DNA of 64,000 nucleotides from NCBI GenBank assembly GCA_902778325.1, contig CACYWZ010000002.1, forward strand, positions 62,001 through 126,000, read 5' to 3'. The DNA is from an uncultured Spirochaetaceae bacterium (GTDB lineage Bacteria > Spirochaetota > Spirochaetia > Treponematales > Treponemataceae). Of the stretch, positions 23,763 to 33,197 are shown piece after piece. The position numbers were made by a program, and so were the translations under genes. Under the pieces are notes generated by a model. That model was not told where the DNA came from and ran no database searches. It saw nothing but the letters and a program-made list of their open reading frames with translations. Every line of letters starts with the position of its first letter. Position 1 is the stretch's first letter.

Positions 23763-24002
23763 TTATTGTTCCTGAACCACTTCGCTGACTTCTGGCACGG
23801 TTTCTTTGAGATAGCTCTCAACACCCATCTTGAGCGTCATTGTTGCCATCGGGCAAGAACCGCACGCACCAATCAAGCGCAAATAAACCTTGTTGTCGTC
23901 GTCCATTCTCACATATTCCAAATCGCCGCCATCAGCCTGCAAGCTAGGTCTCATTGTTTCAAGAGCCTCTTTAACGCGAGCTTCGAGTTCCTGATTTGCC
24001 AT
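23763..24002 (-). CDS. NifU C-terminal-domain (Nfu-type) iron-sulphur carrier
   Basis: 79 residues forming a single NifU_C domain: LRPSLQADGGDLEY-like start (MRPSLQADGGDLEYV) and the CxxC motif in IGACGSCPMATMTLKMGVE. Two such chains normally bridge a 4Fe-4S cluster for delivery to apo-proteins. The ATG at 24002 has AAGGAG seven nt upstream; a start three codons earlier would be too close to it. The radical SAM gene follows. Confidence 0.94.
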   Translation of the reverse strand: MANQELEARVKEALETMRPSLQADGGDLEYVRMDDDNKVYLRLIGACGSCPMATMTLKMGVESYLKETVPEVSEVVQEQ

Positions 24003-24097
24003 AAAAAGCACTCCTTAAAAAGTATTATTGCCCTGATTATAGCAGATTTTGCGCTCCCTAGAAAAGACAATATATTTATGTGAAACAATGTATTATA

Positions 24098-24160
24098 CCG
24101 CGCCACTATGCTTGCGCACTCCGCGCCATTATGCTAACGCACTAGCGCGTTATTATTGCT
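24098..24160. repeat. Short tandem array M, 23-bp period
   Basis: Three units start at 24098, 24121 and 24144, steps of 23. Units read CCGCGCCACTATGCTTGCGC, CCGCGCCATTATGCTAACGC and a degenerate AGCGCGTTATTATTGC. It lies in the divergent gap between the Nfu-type gene and the MFS gene. The remaining 195 bp up to 24355 are AT-rich; I see no gene, hairpin or clear promoter there. Confidence 0.7.
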
Positions 24161-24355
24161 TTATTGACCAAAATCACAATTTCTTGCATAATGCGAAACT
24201 ATGTGGAAGACAAGTGTTTTGTTCAAATCTAAAGGAAGCCTCAATCTTTTGTAGATAGGGGTATTGTCTTTAAACGATTTTTCTCTAATCCACAAAATCC
24301 AATCACATTACCCCTTTTAACCGCATTACTATCACATCTTATTTTGGGGTAAATT

Positions 24356-25444
24356 ATGTTCAACATAAAAAAACAAATAAAAAGGCTCTATGTCGCTTCT
24401 CTTTTTTCAAATCTTTCGCTTTCTGGCGCTTGGGTTGCAATTTTGGCTTCTCGTGGGTTCTCGCTCGCACAAATCGGGTTTGCGGAAACGGTGTTTCACA
24501 TTGTAAGCCTTATCTTCGAGATTCCGTCAGGCGCGCTCGCAGACGTTTTCGGCCGAAAAAAGACGCTCATCATTTCTTGCATTATGCGAATAATCGCAAA
24601 TATGGTTATGATTGCGTCTAACAACTTTGCGCTCGTTTGCCTTTCAATCGCGTTTCAAGCGCTGAACTACAATTTTATGTCAGGCTCTGACGATGCTTTG
24701 GCGTACGACTCGCTAAAATCAGTGGGCGAAGAGGAAAAGTTCGACAAATATGTGTCGAATCAACTCGTAATCTATCGCACTTGTGAGGGATTATCGACAT
24801 TAACAGCGGGATTTGCTCTTGTTTTGGGCTATAAAATCTCGTATGCGTCAGGAGTATTCTTCGCGTTATTCCAGCTCTACATTCTTCTTGGGCTGACTGA
24901 AATCCGCCTTGATGAGCCAAAAGAAAAATCTAGCGTCAAAAGCGAAATAGCAGAGTGTTTCAAGCAAAGTTTTCTTTTCTTGAAAAAGGAAAGCCGCACA
25001 GCTCTTTTGATGCTCGCAAACTCTGCTGTCGGCGCTCTGGACATATTGCTCTTGTTTTTCTTGCAGGCAAAGCTGCCGATGGCAAACATTCCGAACTGGG
25101 CTTTGGGCATTGCTCTTCTTGTAATGCAAACAGGCGGAATGTTGGGCGCAAAACTAGCTCTTTTGTGCAGAAAGCTCAACTACTATGCGCTTTTCGCTCT
25201 CGACATGGCGCTTTTGCTTGTTGCGATTGCACTTGAGCATACGGCAATTTACGCAGTCATGACGCTTGGAGGCTTTTTGGCAACAATGTCAGACGATGCT
25301 CTTCAAGTGAGAACAAACGCAATCTTGCAGCAACGCTTCCCGTCACAGCAGCGGGCAACGCTCATCTCGATTGAATCGTTCTCGTTTTCAGTCGTGATGA
25401 TTATTCTCTCGCCATTAGCGGGAATCTTCTTCACTCACTGGTAA
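24356..25444 (+). CDS. MFS transporter
   Basis: 362 residues with ten to twelve hydrophobic segments. The loop between helices 2 and 3 reads GALADVFGRKKTLIIS (about 61-76), the G-x-L-a-D-r-x-G-R-k signature of the major facilitator superfamily. The length is short for the family, with a compact C-terminal half. Substrate is unknown; the sequence is of the general drug/metabolite exporter type. Weak GGGG ribosome-binding site. An intrinsic terminator follows 10 bp after the stop. Confidence 0.9.
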   Translation: MFNIKKQIKRLYVASLFSNLSLSGAWVAILASRGFSLAQIGFAETVFHIVSLIFEIPSGALADVFGRKKTLIISCIMRIIANMVMIASNNFALVCLSIAFQALNYNFMSGSDDALAYDSLKSVGEEEKFDKYVSNQLVIYRTCEGLSTLTAGFALVLGYKISYASGVFFALFQLYILLGLTEIRLDEPKEKSSVKSEIAECFKQSFLFLKKESRTALLMLANSAVGALDILLLFFLQAKLPMANIPNWALGIALLVMQTGGMLGAKLALLCRKLNYYALFALDMALLLVAIALEHTAIYAVMTLGGFLATMSDDALQVRTNAILQQRFPSQQRATLISIESFSFSVVMIILSPLAGIFFTHW

Positions 25445-25450
25445 AATGTA

Positions 25451-25495
25451 ACGGCAGGCAAAAATTATCCATTTGTCTGCCGCTTTTCTTTATTT
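25451..25495 (+). terminator. Intrinsic terminator of the MFS gene
   Basis: CGGCAGGCAAA pairs with TTTGTCTGCCG (one mismatch) and is followed by CTTTTCTTTATTTT. Confidence 0.75.
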
Positions 25496-25688
25496 TGCGA
25501 CAGCCCAGAATGACAAAGGCATTTTCGAGCAAGGAAGCCCGACAGGAAAGATGTGCGCAAAATGGTGCAAGAACTCTCGCTATGTCGAATACAAGGAAAG
25601 ACGCCACTTTTTTGTGGAACTCAAGGACAAGACAGGACGAGGAGATGAAACCGCTCTTGACTGGATTTGCCAGAGCGTCCAAGACTAA
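25473..25688 (+). other. Possible protein-gene remnant
   Basis: An open frame of 71 codons starts with TTG inside the terminator and has no ribosome-binding site. Its C-terminal part (CAKWCKNSRYVEYKERRHFF, then VELKDKTGRGDETALDWICQ) has normal amino-acid composition. It could be the tail of a lost gene. No family is recognised; it may equally be spurious. Confidence 0.25.
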
Positions 25689-25723
25689 AAAACGGGCTTT
25701 GCACACGAAAATCAAAGCCCGTT
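25686..25723 (-). terminator. Intrinsic terminator of the GH35 operon
   Basis: AACGGGCTTTG (25691-25701) pairs with CAAAGCCCGTT (25713-25723). The minus strand continues with a T-run, 26 bp beyond the GH35 stop. Confidence 0.85.
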
Positions 25724-25748
25724 TGTATCTTTTGGATTTGGATAAAGA

Positions 25749-27914
25749 TTAGAGCGTGAAACTCCATTCTGATTGCACTCTGACAGCGTTCAGCACTGCA
25801 AGACTTTCGCCTTCAAATGTCGGTCGCTCCTCAAGATAGATTTTCTCGCTCTTCAAAAGAGGCTCAATAACAAGCTCAAGCGAAGACAAATCCGAGTGCA
25901 AAAAGCGCTTCAAGCCGATTTGCCACGGATAAGACTTTCCAAGATAGAAGTGGTCAAGAAGGAGTTTATTCCCCGCTTTTGCGTCATAAAGCGAGGCGCG
26001 GTTTCCATCGTAATCAAGCGTTACAAAGCAATCGCTCGTCTCACCACCAATCAAAGCCAAAGCAGAAGAAAAATCAAGCGAATAACGCTTCTTCTCGTCT
26101 TTTGAAGCAATCTCCTTTGCGCTAAGCGAAACAGTCTTTGACGATATTTTTCGGATATAGCGCACAAACTCGAATGCTTTCCCATTCTTGTTGAGGTTCT
26201 TGTTCACAACCCCCGCCTCGCTCCAGCCCTCAGGAGCGCTCTCGAAAGCAGGATATGCAAAGAACTCCGCCTCAGAAGAAGCAGAGCTGCAGACATCATC
26301 AAACGCTGTTCTTCCGCGAATGACAACTTTGCCGTTCTCGTCGGTGAAAACGCTGGCATCGCTGCTCGTTATCAGCAATCGAGAATCAGAGATTTTCCAA
26401 GCGTTAAGCGCATCTTTTCGCGAAAGAACGAGCATATTCGACTTTCCTTCGCTCTCGCCACTGGCAAAGTCAAAGTAATCGCCCTCGCTCTCTTTTCCCT
26501 CTCGTGCATAAAACACATACTTCTCGCCGTCAGCACTTTCAAGACGGCAGAGCGGCGTCGCACAAGCGCTTTTCACAATGCTCTTTCCATAAGCCATATT
26601 GAACGGCACAAAGAAGAAATCTTTGTTCTCAACATCGAAAACTCTTATCGCTGTCTTTTTGTCAGGCGAAGAGAGAGACACTCCTTTGTGAGCGCTAAGC
26701 GTCTGGTGTCGCACATAGTTGTTGACGAAAAGATAACCTCTGTTGCCGTCGCTTCTGTATGAATAGCGAAGATGCTCTGTGTCAGACGGTGAGAGCGGGT
26801 TTTCCTCAGGGATAACAGCATCAAGAGAACACAAATCCTCTCCGTAATCATGGACAAAATACGAAAGCAACTTGAGCTCGCGATACGTGTCAGAAACATC
26901 GCCGAACTCACGGATAGGAGCGCGGAAGTCGTAGTTTTTGACAGGCAAGTCATTCGGGTATCCTGTCGCCTTTGTCTCTTGCAACGTCGTGAGCTTTCCG
27001 TCTGGGTTAGTTCCGCCATGATACATATAGTAGCCAAGAAGATTACAGCCGCTTCCGAGCTTCACCAAAGAAACAGAAGCGATGTCCTTCGCCGTGGCGA
27101 CAGTTCTGCGGTGTGCCGTCGGTTGCAGTCCGCCTCCAAGTTCGGCAGTGAGATACGGGAACTTTGAAATATCGAACGTGATACCGTATCCAAAACCATG
27201 GTCGCTTCCGATGTTGTGGTCGTTTCGCTCTTTCGTGAAAACATAGTTTCCGCTAGGCTCAATCTCCTCTGTGCTCTGATCCCAAGGCGCGTCGCAATAT
27301 CCGCCCATCACAGGCAAAAGCCCGCCAGTGCACGCTCCTCCCCAGCCAGTTGCAGTGTAAAGGTCAACGACAAAGCCTGTGTCTTTCGCCATCTTCGTGA
27401 GGCGCTTCATATGCTCTTCGCCCGTCTCATCATAAAGCCCACCGCAATGACCGAACTCGTTCTCAATCTGAACGCCGATAATCGTTGAGCCGACGAACTC
27501 GCTGACCTCGCCATAAACCGCCTTGTACCACTTTGCAACTTCATCAAAATAGCGCTCGTCGTTCGTGCGAACCTCAAAGTCCTTCTTCAAAAGCCAATCA
27601 GGAAAGCCACCGTTTCGCGCCTCCCCATGACTCCAAGGACCGATTCGCAAGAGGATTTTCACACCGCACTCGCTTGCAGCCTTTATGAAAGCGTGCAAAT
27701 CGCGATTTCCCGTCCAGTCATATTCGCCCTCGATTTCCTCGTGATGAATCCAAAAAACATAAGTGCTGACAATATCAACACCGCCAGCCTTCATTTTCAT
27801 CAGGCTTTCCTTCCAAAACTGACGCGGACAGCGTGAAAAGTGGATTTCGCCCATAACAGGAAACCATCTTTTCCCGTCTTTCAGAAGGCTTTTTGAATCG
27901 AATGTGTATTTCAT
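25749..27914 (-). CDS. GH35 beta-galactosidase
   Basis: 721 residues without a signal peptide, so cytoplasmic. The family 35 barrel is clear: GEIHFSRCPRQFW, STYVFWIHHEEIEGEYDW, RIGPWSHGEARNGGFPDWL, GVQIENEFG (acid/base, probably E153) and PYLTAELGGG (nucleophile, probably E258), then LGYYMYHGGTN. The C-terminal 350 residues form beta-rich accessory domains. It removes terminal beta-galactose from oligosaccharides brought in by the transporter of this operon. The second ATG (27914) is preferred because it lies 9 nt from GGAG; the ATG two codons earlier is only 3 nt away. Array L sits directly upstream. Confidence 0.92.
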   Translation of the reverse strand: MKYTFDSKSLLKDGKRWFPVMGEIHFSRCPRQFWKESLMKMKAGGVDIVSTYVFWIHHEEIEGEYDWTGNRDLHAFIKAASECGVKILLRIGPWSHGEARNGGFPDWLLKKDFEVRTNDERYFDEVAKWYKAVYGEVSEFVGSTIIGVQIENEFGHCGGLYDETGEEHMKRLTKMAKDTGFVVDLYTATGWGGACTGGLLPVMGGYCDAPWDQSTEEIEPSGNYVFTKERNDHNIGSDHGFGYGITFDISKFPYLTAELGGGLQPTAHRRTVATAKDIASVSLVKLGSGCNLLGYYMYHGGTNPDGKLTTLQETKATGYPNDLPVKNYDFRAPIREFGDVSDTYRELKLLSYFVHDYGEDLCSLDAVIPEENPLSPSDTEHLRYSYRSDGNRGYLFVNNYVRHQTLSAHKGVSLSSPDKKTAIRVFDVENKDFFFVPFNMAYGKSIVKSACATPLCRLESADGEKYVFYAREGKESEGDYFDFASGESEGKSNMLVLSRKDALNAWKISDSRLLITSSDASVFTDENGKVVIRGRTAFDDVCSSASSEAEFFAYPAFESAPEGWSEAGVVNKNLNKNGKAFEFVRYIRKISSKTVSLSAKEIASKDEKKRYSLDFSSALALIGGETSDCFVTLDYDGNRASLYDAKAGNKLLLDHFYLGKSYPWQIGLKRFLHSDLSSLELVIEPLLKSEKIYLEERPTFEGESLAVLNAVRVQSEWSFTL

Positions 27915-27942
27915 TTTCATTTTCTCCGTTAGATTTTTACGA

Positions 27943-28034
27943 CCCTATAAGGTCGTGGTGTTCAACCCTATAGGGTAGATATGCTCTCCCCTATAAGGTA
28001 GATTGGTTCTTCCCTATAGGGGAGATTTCTTGTA
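27943..28034. repeat. Palindromic tandem array L, exact 23-bp period
   Basis: Four units start at 27943, 27966, 27989 and 28012. Each begins CCCTATAAGG or the full palindrome CCCTATAGGG and is followed by 13 bp that vary. It is placed inside the operon, between the MalG-type permease and the GH35 gene, just as array D sits between lacI and malQ in the other sugar operon. Confidence 0.9.
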
Positions 28035-28058
28035 TCGAAAAGACAGGGGAGGCAGATT

Positions 28059-28913
28059 TTATTCTTTGACCGCAGCACCGCCAAAGCTCGTGATGAGCGT
28101 CTTTTGCGTGAGAACGAAAAAGAGGACGAACGGGACAGCGACGATAAGAGAGCCTGCTGCAAATGTTGTGAACTCGTTTTTCTTCTCGGTCACAAAGCTG
28201 AAAAGTCCGAGCGCCAAAGTCTGCTTTTCGACGCTTCTCAAGACCATCTTCGGGAAGATGTAATCCATCCAAGGTCCTGTGAAACTCGTAATGCCCAAGA
28301 ACGTGATAATCGGGCGTGCAATCGGCATTATAATCGTCGCAAAGATGCGGAAATGCCCCGCACCGTCGATTCTGGCGGCTTCGTCAAGGTTCTTTGACAC
28401 GGTGTCCATATAGTTTTTGACGAGCCATGTGTTATACGGAATGTTTCCCGCAACGTAGACAAGAACGAGTCCCCAAAGCGTGTCGAGTCCGCCGACGCGA
28501 AGGAGAATGACGTAAATCGCAATCATTCCAACGAAGCTTGGGAATATCTGCAAAATCAAAAGCGACATCAAGAAAGGCTTTTTGAACTTGAAGTGAAAGC
28601 GGCTGAAAACATACGCCGAAAGAGAGGCGATAACGATTGTTATTGCGCTTGTCGATGCGGCGATGATGAGCGTGTTCATAAACCACTTTCCGTAATCTGT
28701 GTTCTTGAACAGATGCACGAAATGCTCTGCCGTGAAGCCGTCCTTGAACGGCACGATGTTGAGCTGCGCGATTGAGTTGCTTGGCGAGAACGCCGCGCTC
28801 ACAACATAGATGAGCGGATATATAACGAAAAGAGCGATAATCGCGAAAATAAAGTAGATGACACCACGGTTGATTTTTCCGACTATGCCTGAATCTTCTA
28901 TGTTTTTTGTCAT
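28059..28913 (-). CDS. Sugar ABC transporter permease, MalG/GanQ type
   Basis: 284 residues and six membrane segments. The EAA loop is NLDEAARIDGAGHFRIFATI near residues 184-203. Together with the longer MalF-type partner, binding lipoprotein and GH35 enzyme it resembles the ganSPQ transporter for galacto-oligosaccharides, though the substrate is inferred from the enzyme. The start overlaps the partner's stop by 4 bp. No ATPase gene is present here either. Confidence 0.93.
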   Translation of the reverse strand: MTKNIEDSGIVGKINRGVIYFIFAIIALFVIYPLIYVVSAAFSPSNSIAQLNIVPFKDGFTAEHFVHLFKNTDYGKWFMNTLIIAASTSAITIVIASLSAYVFSRFHFKFKKPFLMSLLILQIFPSFVGMIAIYVILLRVGGLDTLWGLVLVYVAGNIPYNTWLVKNYMDTVSKNLDEAARIDGAGHFRIFATIIMPIARPIITFLGITSFTGPWMDYIFPKMVLRSVEKQTLALGLFSFVTEKKNEFTTFAAGSLIVAVPFVLFFVLTQKTLITSFGGAAVKE

Positions 28914-30238
28914 AATTCACCTTCCTTGTATGCCTTTGTGTTCTTGAAGTTGAAAATCGCGAACGGAGCGAGAACGATGAAGATAATAACAGCGATTACA
29001 GATGCGTAGTTGTACTTCATCAATGTAATCGTGAGTTTGTAAATCCATGTTACGAGGATATCTGTTCCTCCTGCCATCGTTGTCGTTGAGTCGGCAACGG
29101 TCGGAGAGCCGCCTGTGAGGAAGAAGATTGCGCCGAAGTTGTTGACGTTGTGCGCAAAGCTCATAATGATAAGCGGCATTGTCTGATACAAAACAAGAGG
29201 GAGCGTGATTTTGCGCAAAATCTGCCATTTGCTTGCGCCGTCAATGCGGGCGGCCTCATACATATCCTGGCTGATTGCCGTCATTGTTCCCATCGACAAG
29301 AGCATAAAGTAGCCCGCGCCTGCCCACAAGTTTATGATGATACAAGTGAACTGCGCCCAAGTCGGGTCTCCAAGCCAAGGGATTGTCTGTCCTGTGCTCA
29401 AAAGCCCGAGAGCCTGCAATGTGCGGTTTACGATACCGAATGTGCCGTTCAAAAGGTTTTTCCAGACAAGCATCGAAACAACGCTCGGAACAGCGTAAGG
29501 CAAGATAAACACAAAGCGGAATATCGGCGCAATTTTCACATTGATTTCTTTTAGCTGAACAGCAAGCAAAAGCCCGCCAAAATAGCATGTTGCCGTGGAC
29601 AAAACAGCCCAGACAAGCGTCCACAGCGCAATGCGGGCAAAACCGATTGACCAGTTGTTATGTCCTGTAAGAAGTTCTTTGAAGTTCTGAAGTCCAACCC
29701 AGTCAACAGTGTTGTTCGGAGGAATATGAGCAGGGTCGGAATAGTTTGTGAACGCGACAGCAACGCTGAAAATAAGAGGAACGACGACGAACACCATCAC
29801 CATAACGAATGCAGGCGCAAGACCAACAATCGGGAATGAAGAGCCGAGCGTTGAATCAAGAGATTCCTTTTGACTCTTGAATCTCTTTGTTCGGCAGTAT
29901 TCGCCATACTCTTTCTCAGCGCTCTTTATGCTCATCAAATACACGATTACAAAAATCGCAATTATGACCAATATCAAAATACCGTCAATGAGCATAAAAA
30001 CGCTGTTGTCGCGCTTCTTGATAGGAAGCTCCGGGTGAGGAGAACCCAGAGTTACAAGCCCTATCAGCTTCCCGACTGTAATCGGAAGGCAAGCGATAAA
30101 GATAAGTTCGCAAAGGGCGAAGAATATACCTTTTATATAATCGCGCAGATACAACAGGTGACTCAGCCCCATGAAACATGAGGCTGTTATCTTCACCTTT
30201 TTGGCTGCGCTTCCGTCAGAGGGAAACTGATTTGCCAT
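28910..30238 (-). CDS. Sugar ABC transporter permease, MalF/GanP type
   Basis: 442 residues, long for the family because of an N-terminal extension of about 140 residues with two extra membrane helices (about 34-62 and 83-108), as in enterobacterial MalF and GanP. The core domain has six helices and the EAA loop DMYEAARIDGASKWQILRKI near 333-352. The gene starts 15 bp after the stop of the binding-protein gene. Confidence 0.93.
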   Translation of the reverse strand: MANQFPSDGSAAKKVKITASCFMGLSHLLYLRDYIKGIFFALCELIFIACLPITVGKLIGLVTLGSPHPELPIKKRDNSVFMLIDGILILVIIAIFVIVYLMSIKSAEKEYGEYCRTKRFKSQKESLDSTLGSSFPIVGLAPAFVMVMVFVVVPLIFSVAVAFTNYSDPAHIPPNNTVDWVGLQNFKELLTGHNNWSIGFARIALWTLVWAVLSTATCYFGGLLLAVQLKEINVKIAPIFRFVFILPYAVPSVVSMLVWKNLLNGTFGIVNRTLQALGLLSTGQTIPWLGDPTWAQFTCIIINLWAGAGYFMLLSMGTMTAISQDMYEAARIDGASKWQILRKITLPLVLYQTMPLIIMSFAHNVNNFGAIFFLTGGSPTVADSTTTMAGGTDILVTWIYKLTITLMKYNYASVIAVIIFIVLAPFAIFNFKNTKAYKEGEL

Positions 30239-30253
30239 ACAGGTGCTTCCTTT

Positions 30254-31471
30254 TTATTTTGAAGTGATTGCGGCGTCGCAAGCGTCAAGTTCTGCCTTCA
30301 CGTCAGCACCGTTCCAAATGTTCTTTGAAGCATTGTTCATTGCTTCCCAGTATGTTCCCATCTCAGGAATTGATGGCATTGGGAATGCAAAATCAAGCTG
30401 TGTGATAAAGCCTGTCATATATGGGCTGTCAACTTTGACCTTGAGGCTTGGAGCAGCCTTTGTGAGATTGAAGCGCAAAATCTGCATTTCATCGCTCATC
30501 AAGAACTTTGCAAACTCATTTGCCTCTTCTGGGTGGTCAGAGTATGCAGAAACGAACATAGCGCGTGTTCCAGAGAATGAAGCAGCAGGCTTTGTGTCGC
30601 CTGGAAGAGATGGAAGAGGTGCGACTCCGAAATCAATTCCCGCTTTCTCAAACGGAACAACATTCCAAAGACCAGTGATGTGGATTGCAGCAGTTCCGCT
30701 CTGGAATGCAGCATCAACAGTTGCTGTCTCAAGGTCAGCAGCAGGAACAGGAAGAGCGTCTCTCAAGCTCTGGAAGAACTCCATGCCCTTTACAGCAGCA
30801 GGAGAGTTGATGTTTGAGTGCTTTGAATCTGTACCGTCAGCACCATAGAGGCGGTTTCCGTCAGCAGTTGTGAAAATAATTGTGTAGTAGCTGTTTCCGA
30901 CGTCCATGACGAATCCATATTTTCCAGGATTGTTCTCGTTGAACTTCTTTGCGAACGCAGCAAGGTCTTCCCAAGTCTTAGGAAGCTCATCTTCGCTGAT
31001 GAGAGCCTTGTTGTAGAACATTGCATAAGTCTCAGCAGAAACTGGATAGCCGTACATCGTTCCGCCATAAGTCAACGCTGTTGAGCAAGCGCCAAGAGCA
31101 TGAGCGCGCACCTCATCAGGATTTGATGTCGGAAGAACATGTCCGCCGGAAACAAGAGTTCCCAAGCGGTCATGAGGAGCTGCGAACACATCAGGACCTT
31201 TTCCCGCAGGACCATCAAGAGCAATCTGTCCGATAGCATCTCCAAGCTCTACGTTGACATACTTGATATCAACATTCGGATGTGTCTCGTGGAACTTTGC
31301 GCCCGCCTGCTTGATGAACTCATCAGGTCCGTTTGTAGACTCCCAAACCGTAAGCGTTACGTTTTCGACTTTTGCTGCTGAGGAAGAAACCTCTTCCTTA
31401 CCTTTGCCGCAAGACATAACCATAAGTCCTGCTGCCGCAATCATAGTTGCTGTTGCAAACCCTTTGAACAT
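30254..31471 (-). CDS. Sugar ABC transporter substrate-binding lipoprotein, MalE type
   Basis: 405 residues. The signal peptide ends at LMVMSC with cysteine 21 as the lipidation site. The mature part resembles MalE/GanS: VWESTNGPDEFIKQAGAKFH, GKGPDVFAAPHDRLG, YGYPVSAETYAMFYNK and NGADVKAELDACDAAI. The ATG at 31471 follows AAGGGG by six nt; upstream in-frame codons have no signal. It would capture a beta-galactoside oligosaccharide, inferred from the co-encoded GH35 enzyme. Confidence 0.92.
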   Translation of the reverse strand: MFKGFATATMIAAAGLMVMSCGKGKEEVSSSAAKVENVTLTVWESTNGPDEFIKQAGAKFHETHPNVDIKYVNVELGDAIGQIALDGPAGKGPDVFAAPHDRLGTLVSGGHVLPTSNPDEVRAHALGACSTALTYGGTMYGYPVSAETYAMFYNKALISEDELPKTWEDLAAFAKKFNENNPGKYGFVMDVGNSYYTIIFTTADGNRLYGADGTDSKHSNINSPAAVKGMEFFQSLRDALPVPAADLETATVDAAFQSGTAAIHITGLWNVVPFEKAGIDFGVAPLPSLPGDTKPAASFSGTRAMFVSAYSDHPEEANEFAKFLMSDEMQILRFNLTKAAPSLKVKVDSPYMTGFITQLDFAFPMPSIPEMGTYWEAMNNASKNIWNGADVKAELDACDAAITSK

Positions 31472-31519
31472 ATATAACCCCTTATATGTTTTTGTCCGCC
31501 TCACATGAAGCAGACTTAA

Positions 31520-32512
31520 TTACCTGAACAAAAAATTGTAATCAACATAGTTCCTGCTCTCAACCTCTTTTCCACAAAGACAAGAGAGAAGCAGCTCCGA
31601 AGCAGTTTTTCCAAGCGTGTATGCGTCAACATCAATCGCAGACACTTTCGGACTGCTGCATGAAAAAGCGAGCGAATCATGAAACGAAGCGATTTTCACC
31701 TCAGAAGAGCCTTCGTTGTACCTCTCGTTTTCCCATTCAATCGCGCCCTCACACAAAACATCATCAGCGCAAATCACTATCGAACCATCAAAGCCAGAAA
31801 GCGCCTCTTTAGCTTCCTTTGCGCTTTCAATATCAAGCGTCACAGAATAATCAGATTTTCCCAATTCATTCATCGCCTCAAGAAAGCCGTTCAGACGCAT
31901 TTTATTGACTATGATGTTCTGCTTTCCGCAAAGAAAAATTATTTTTCCGGCATTGCCCGCCCGCTTCACTACCTCAAGCGTGAAAGAGCGGCACGCCTCC
32001 TCATTTTTTGCGTCAACCTGAATAACGCTGTCATCGTTGTAAGAGCCTATTGCCACAAAAGGAATAGAATGTTCTTTCAAAAGCTCAACATTCTTGTCAT
32101 TTTCCATAACACGCGTGAGAATAACAGCGTCAGCCTTGCCAAGCCTCAACATCTGCAAAAGCCCGTCAGAAGAGTTCTCATCATTCAAAACCAAAAGAAC
32201 ATCATAGTTATGCGATTTGACTTCACTTGCAATCCCGAAAAGACAATTCTGAAAAAACGGCATGTCAGCGCGAGAAGCATTTCCCTGAAGCACAACACCG
32301 ATATTCCATGTTTTTGCCTCCGCAAGACCTTTCGCCATCAAGTTCGGGTGATAATCATGCTCTTTTGCAAAATCAATAACAGCCCTTCGTGTGTCCTCAC
32401 CGATTCTGCCTTTCCCCGAAAGCGCCCGCGACACAGTCGTTTTTGACATATTAAGAGCATCTGCGACGTCTTGAAGAGTCATTCGTTTTTTGTTGCGCAA
32501 TCGGTTATCCAT
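31520..32512 (-). CDS. LacI-family regulator of the beta-galactoside operon
   Basis: About 330 residues. The helix-turn-helix MTLQDVADALNMSKTTVSRA (residues 11-30) is followed by the hinge and a sugar-binding-like domain with WNIGVVLQGNASRADMPFF. The ATG at 32512 keeps a ten-residue tail before the DNA-binding domain; an ATG at 32482 would remove it, and neither has a good ribosome-binding site. As first gene of the operon behind its own operator (32583-32597), it probably represses itself and all four downstream genes. Confidence 0.92.
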   Translation of the reverse strand: MDNRLRNKKRMTLQDVADALNMSKTTVSRALSGKGRIGEDTRRAVIDFAKEHDYHPNLMAKGLAEAKTWNIGVVLQGNASRADMPFFQNCLFGIASEVKSHNYDVLLVLNDENSSDGLLQMLRLGKADAVILTRVMENDKNVELLKEHSIPFVAIGSYNDDSVIQVDAKNEEACRSFTLEVVKRAGNAGKIIFLCGKQNIIVNKMRLNGFLEAMNELGKSDYSVTLDIESAKEAKEALSGFDGSIVICADDVLCEGAIEWENERYNEGSSEVKIASFHDSLAFSCSSPKVSAIDVDAYTLGKTASELLLSCLCGKEVESRNYVDYNFLFR

Positions 32513-32582
32513 AGCCACTATGGTAACATTGTTTTTTTTCGCTGTCAAATGATTTTCGCTTTTGAAACACTTATGGATTTTT

Positions 32583-32635
32583 GTGAAACGTTTCCACTGC
32601 TTTTTATTTATATAGCAACATTTTTTATCTGTCAA
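32583..32635 (-). promoter_or_regulatory. Promoter and LacI-type operator of the second sugar operon
   Basis: On the minus strand TTGACA (32635-32630), 17 nt, TATAAA (32612-32607). Ten bp later comes GTGGAAACGTTTCAC (32597-32583), sharing GGAAACGTTTC with the operator at 15601. Position just downstream of the -10 box fits repression. Confidence 0.85.
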
Positions 32636-32866
32636 CAAATTTTTTTCTCGACAGGGAAGGCTTTTCCCTGCCACACTCAAAAGCCATTTTTGTGCGCACC
32701 GAAGCGATATTGGCGCATTTCAAATATCGAAAAACTTTTGAAATATCATTTTCGGAGGAGCAAAATTAAGGCTGAAAATCTGGAAAAACGCCTTTGCCGC
32801 AACATCTTTTAGCGCGTTCTCATCGCGCAATTCTCGCAAAACTTGCAGGAAGATGGCAAAAAAATT

Positions 32867-33127
32867 GTATACGCTTCTTTCAATAGAAAAAGCAAGCCGT
32901 ATACAATATGTATATGAGCAGAAAACATTCAAAGTCAGTCGTATACAAAGTGTATATTTTCTATCAATAGAATTTTCTGGTCATATACAATTTGTATTTT
33001 TAAAGAAAACACGCAAAGTGAGCGCGTATACATATTGTATATTGCTTTGCCAGCGTGTTTTTGACTCGTATACAATGTGTATACGGCTCAAAAATTCTAC
33101 AAACCAGAACGTATACAATTTTGGTTG
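32867..33127. repeat. Palindromic tandem array F, 42-43 bp period
   Basis: Cores start at 32899, 32941, 32983, 33026, 33068 and 33111 (steps 42, 42, 43, 42, 43), with a displaced first copy at 32867. The core is a 16-17 bp palindrome GTATACAANNTGTATA(T/C). Spacers of about 26 bp are only loosely alike. It fills the gap between the LacI promoter and the GNAT gene. A single related core lies in the terminator at 50934-50958. Confidence 0.9.
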
Positions 33128-33197
33128 CTTTATCTTTCAAGGCTGCTCGTCTACACTTGCAAGACACTTGACTACCCGCTTCTTTTGACACGCAAAG

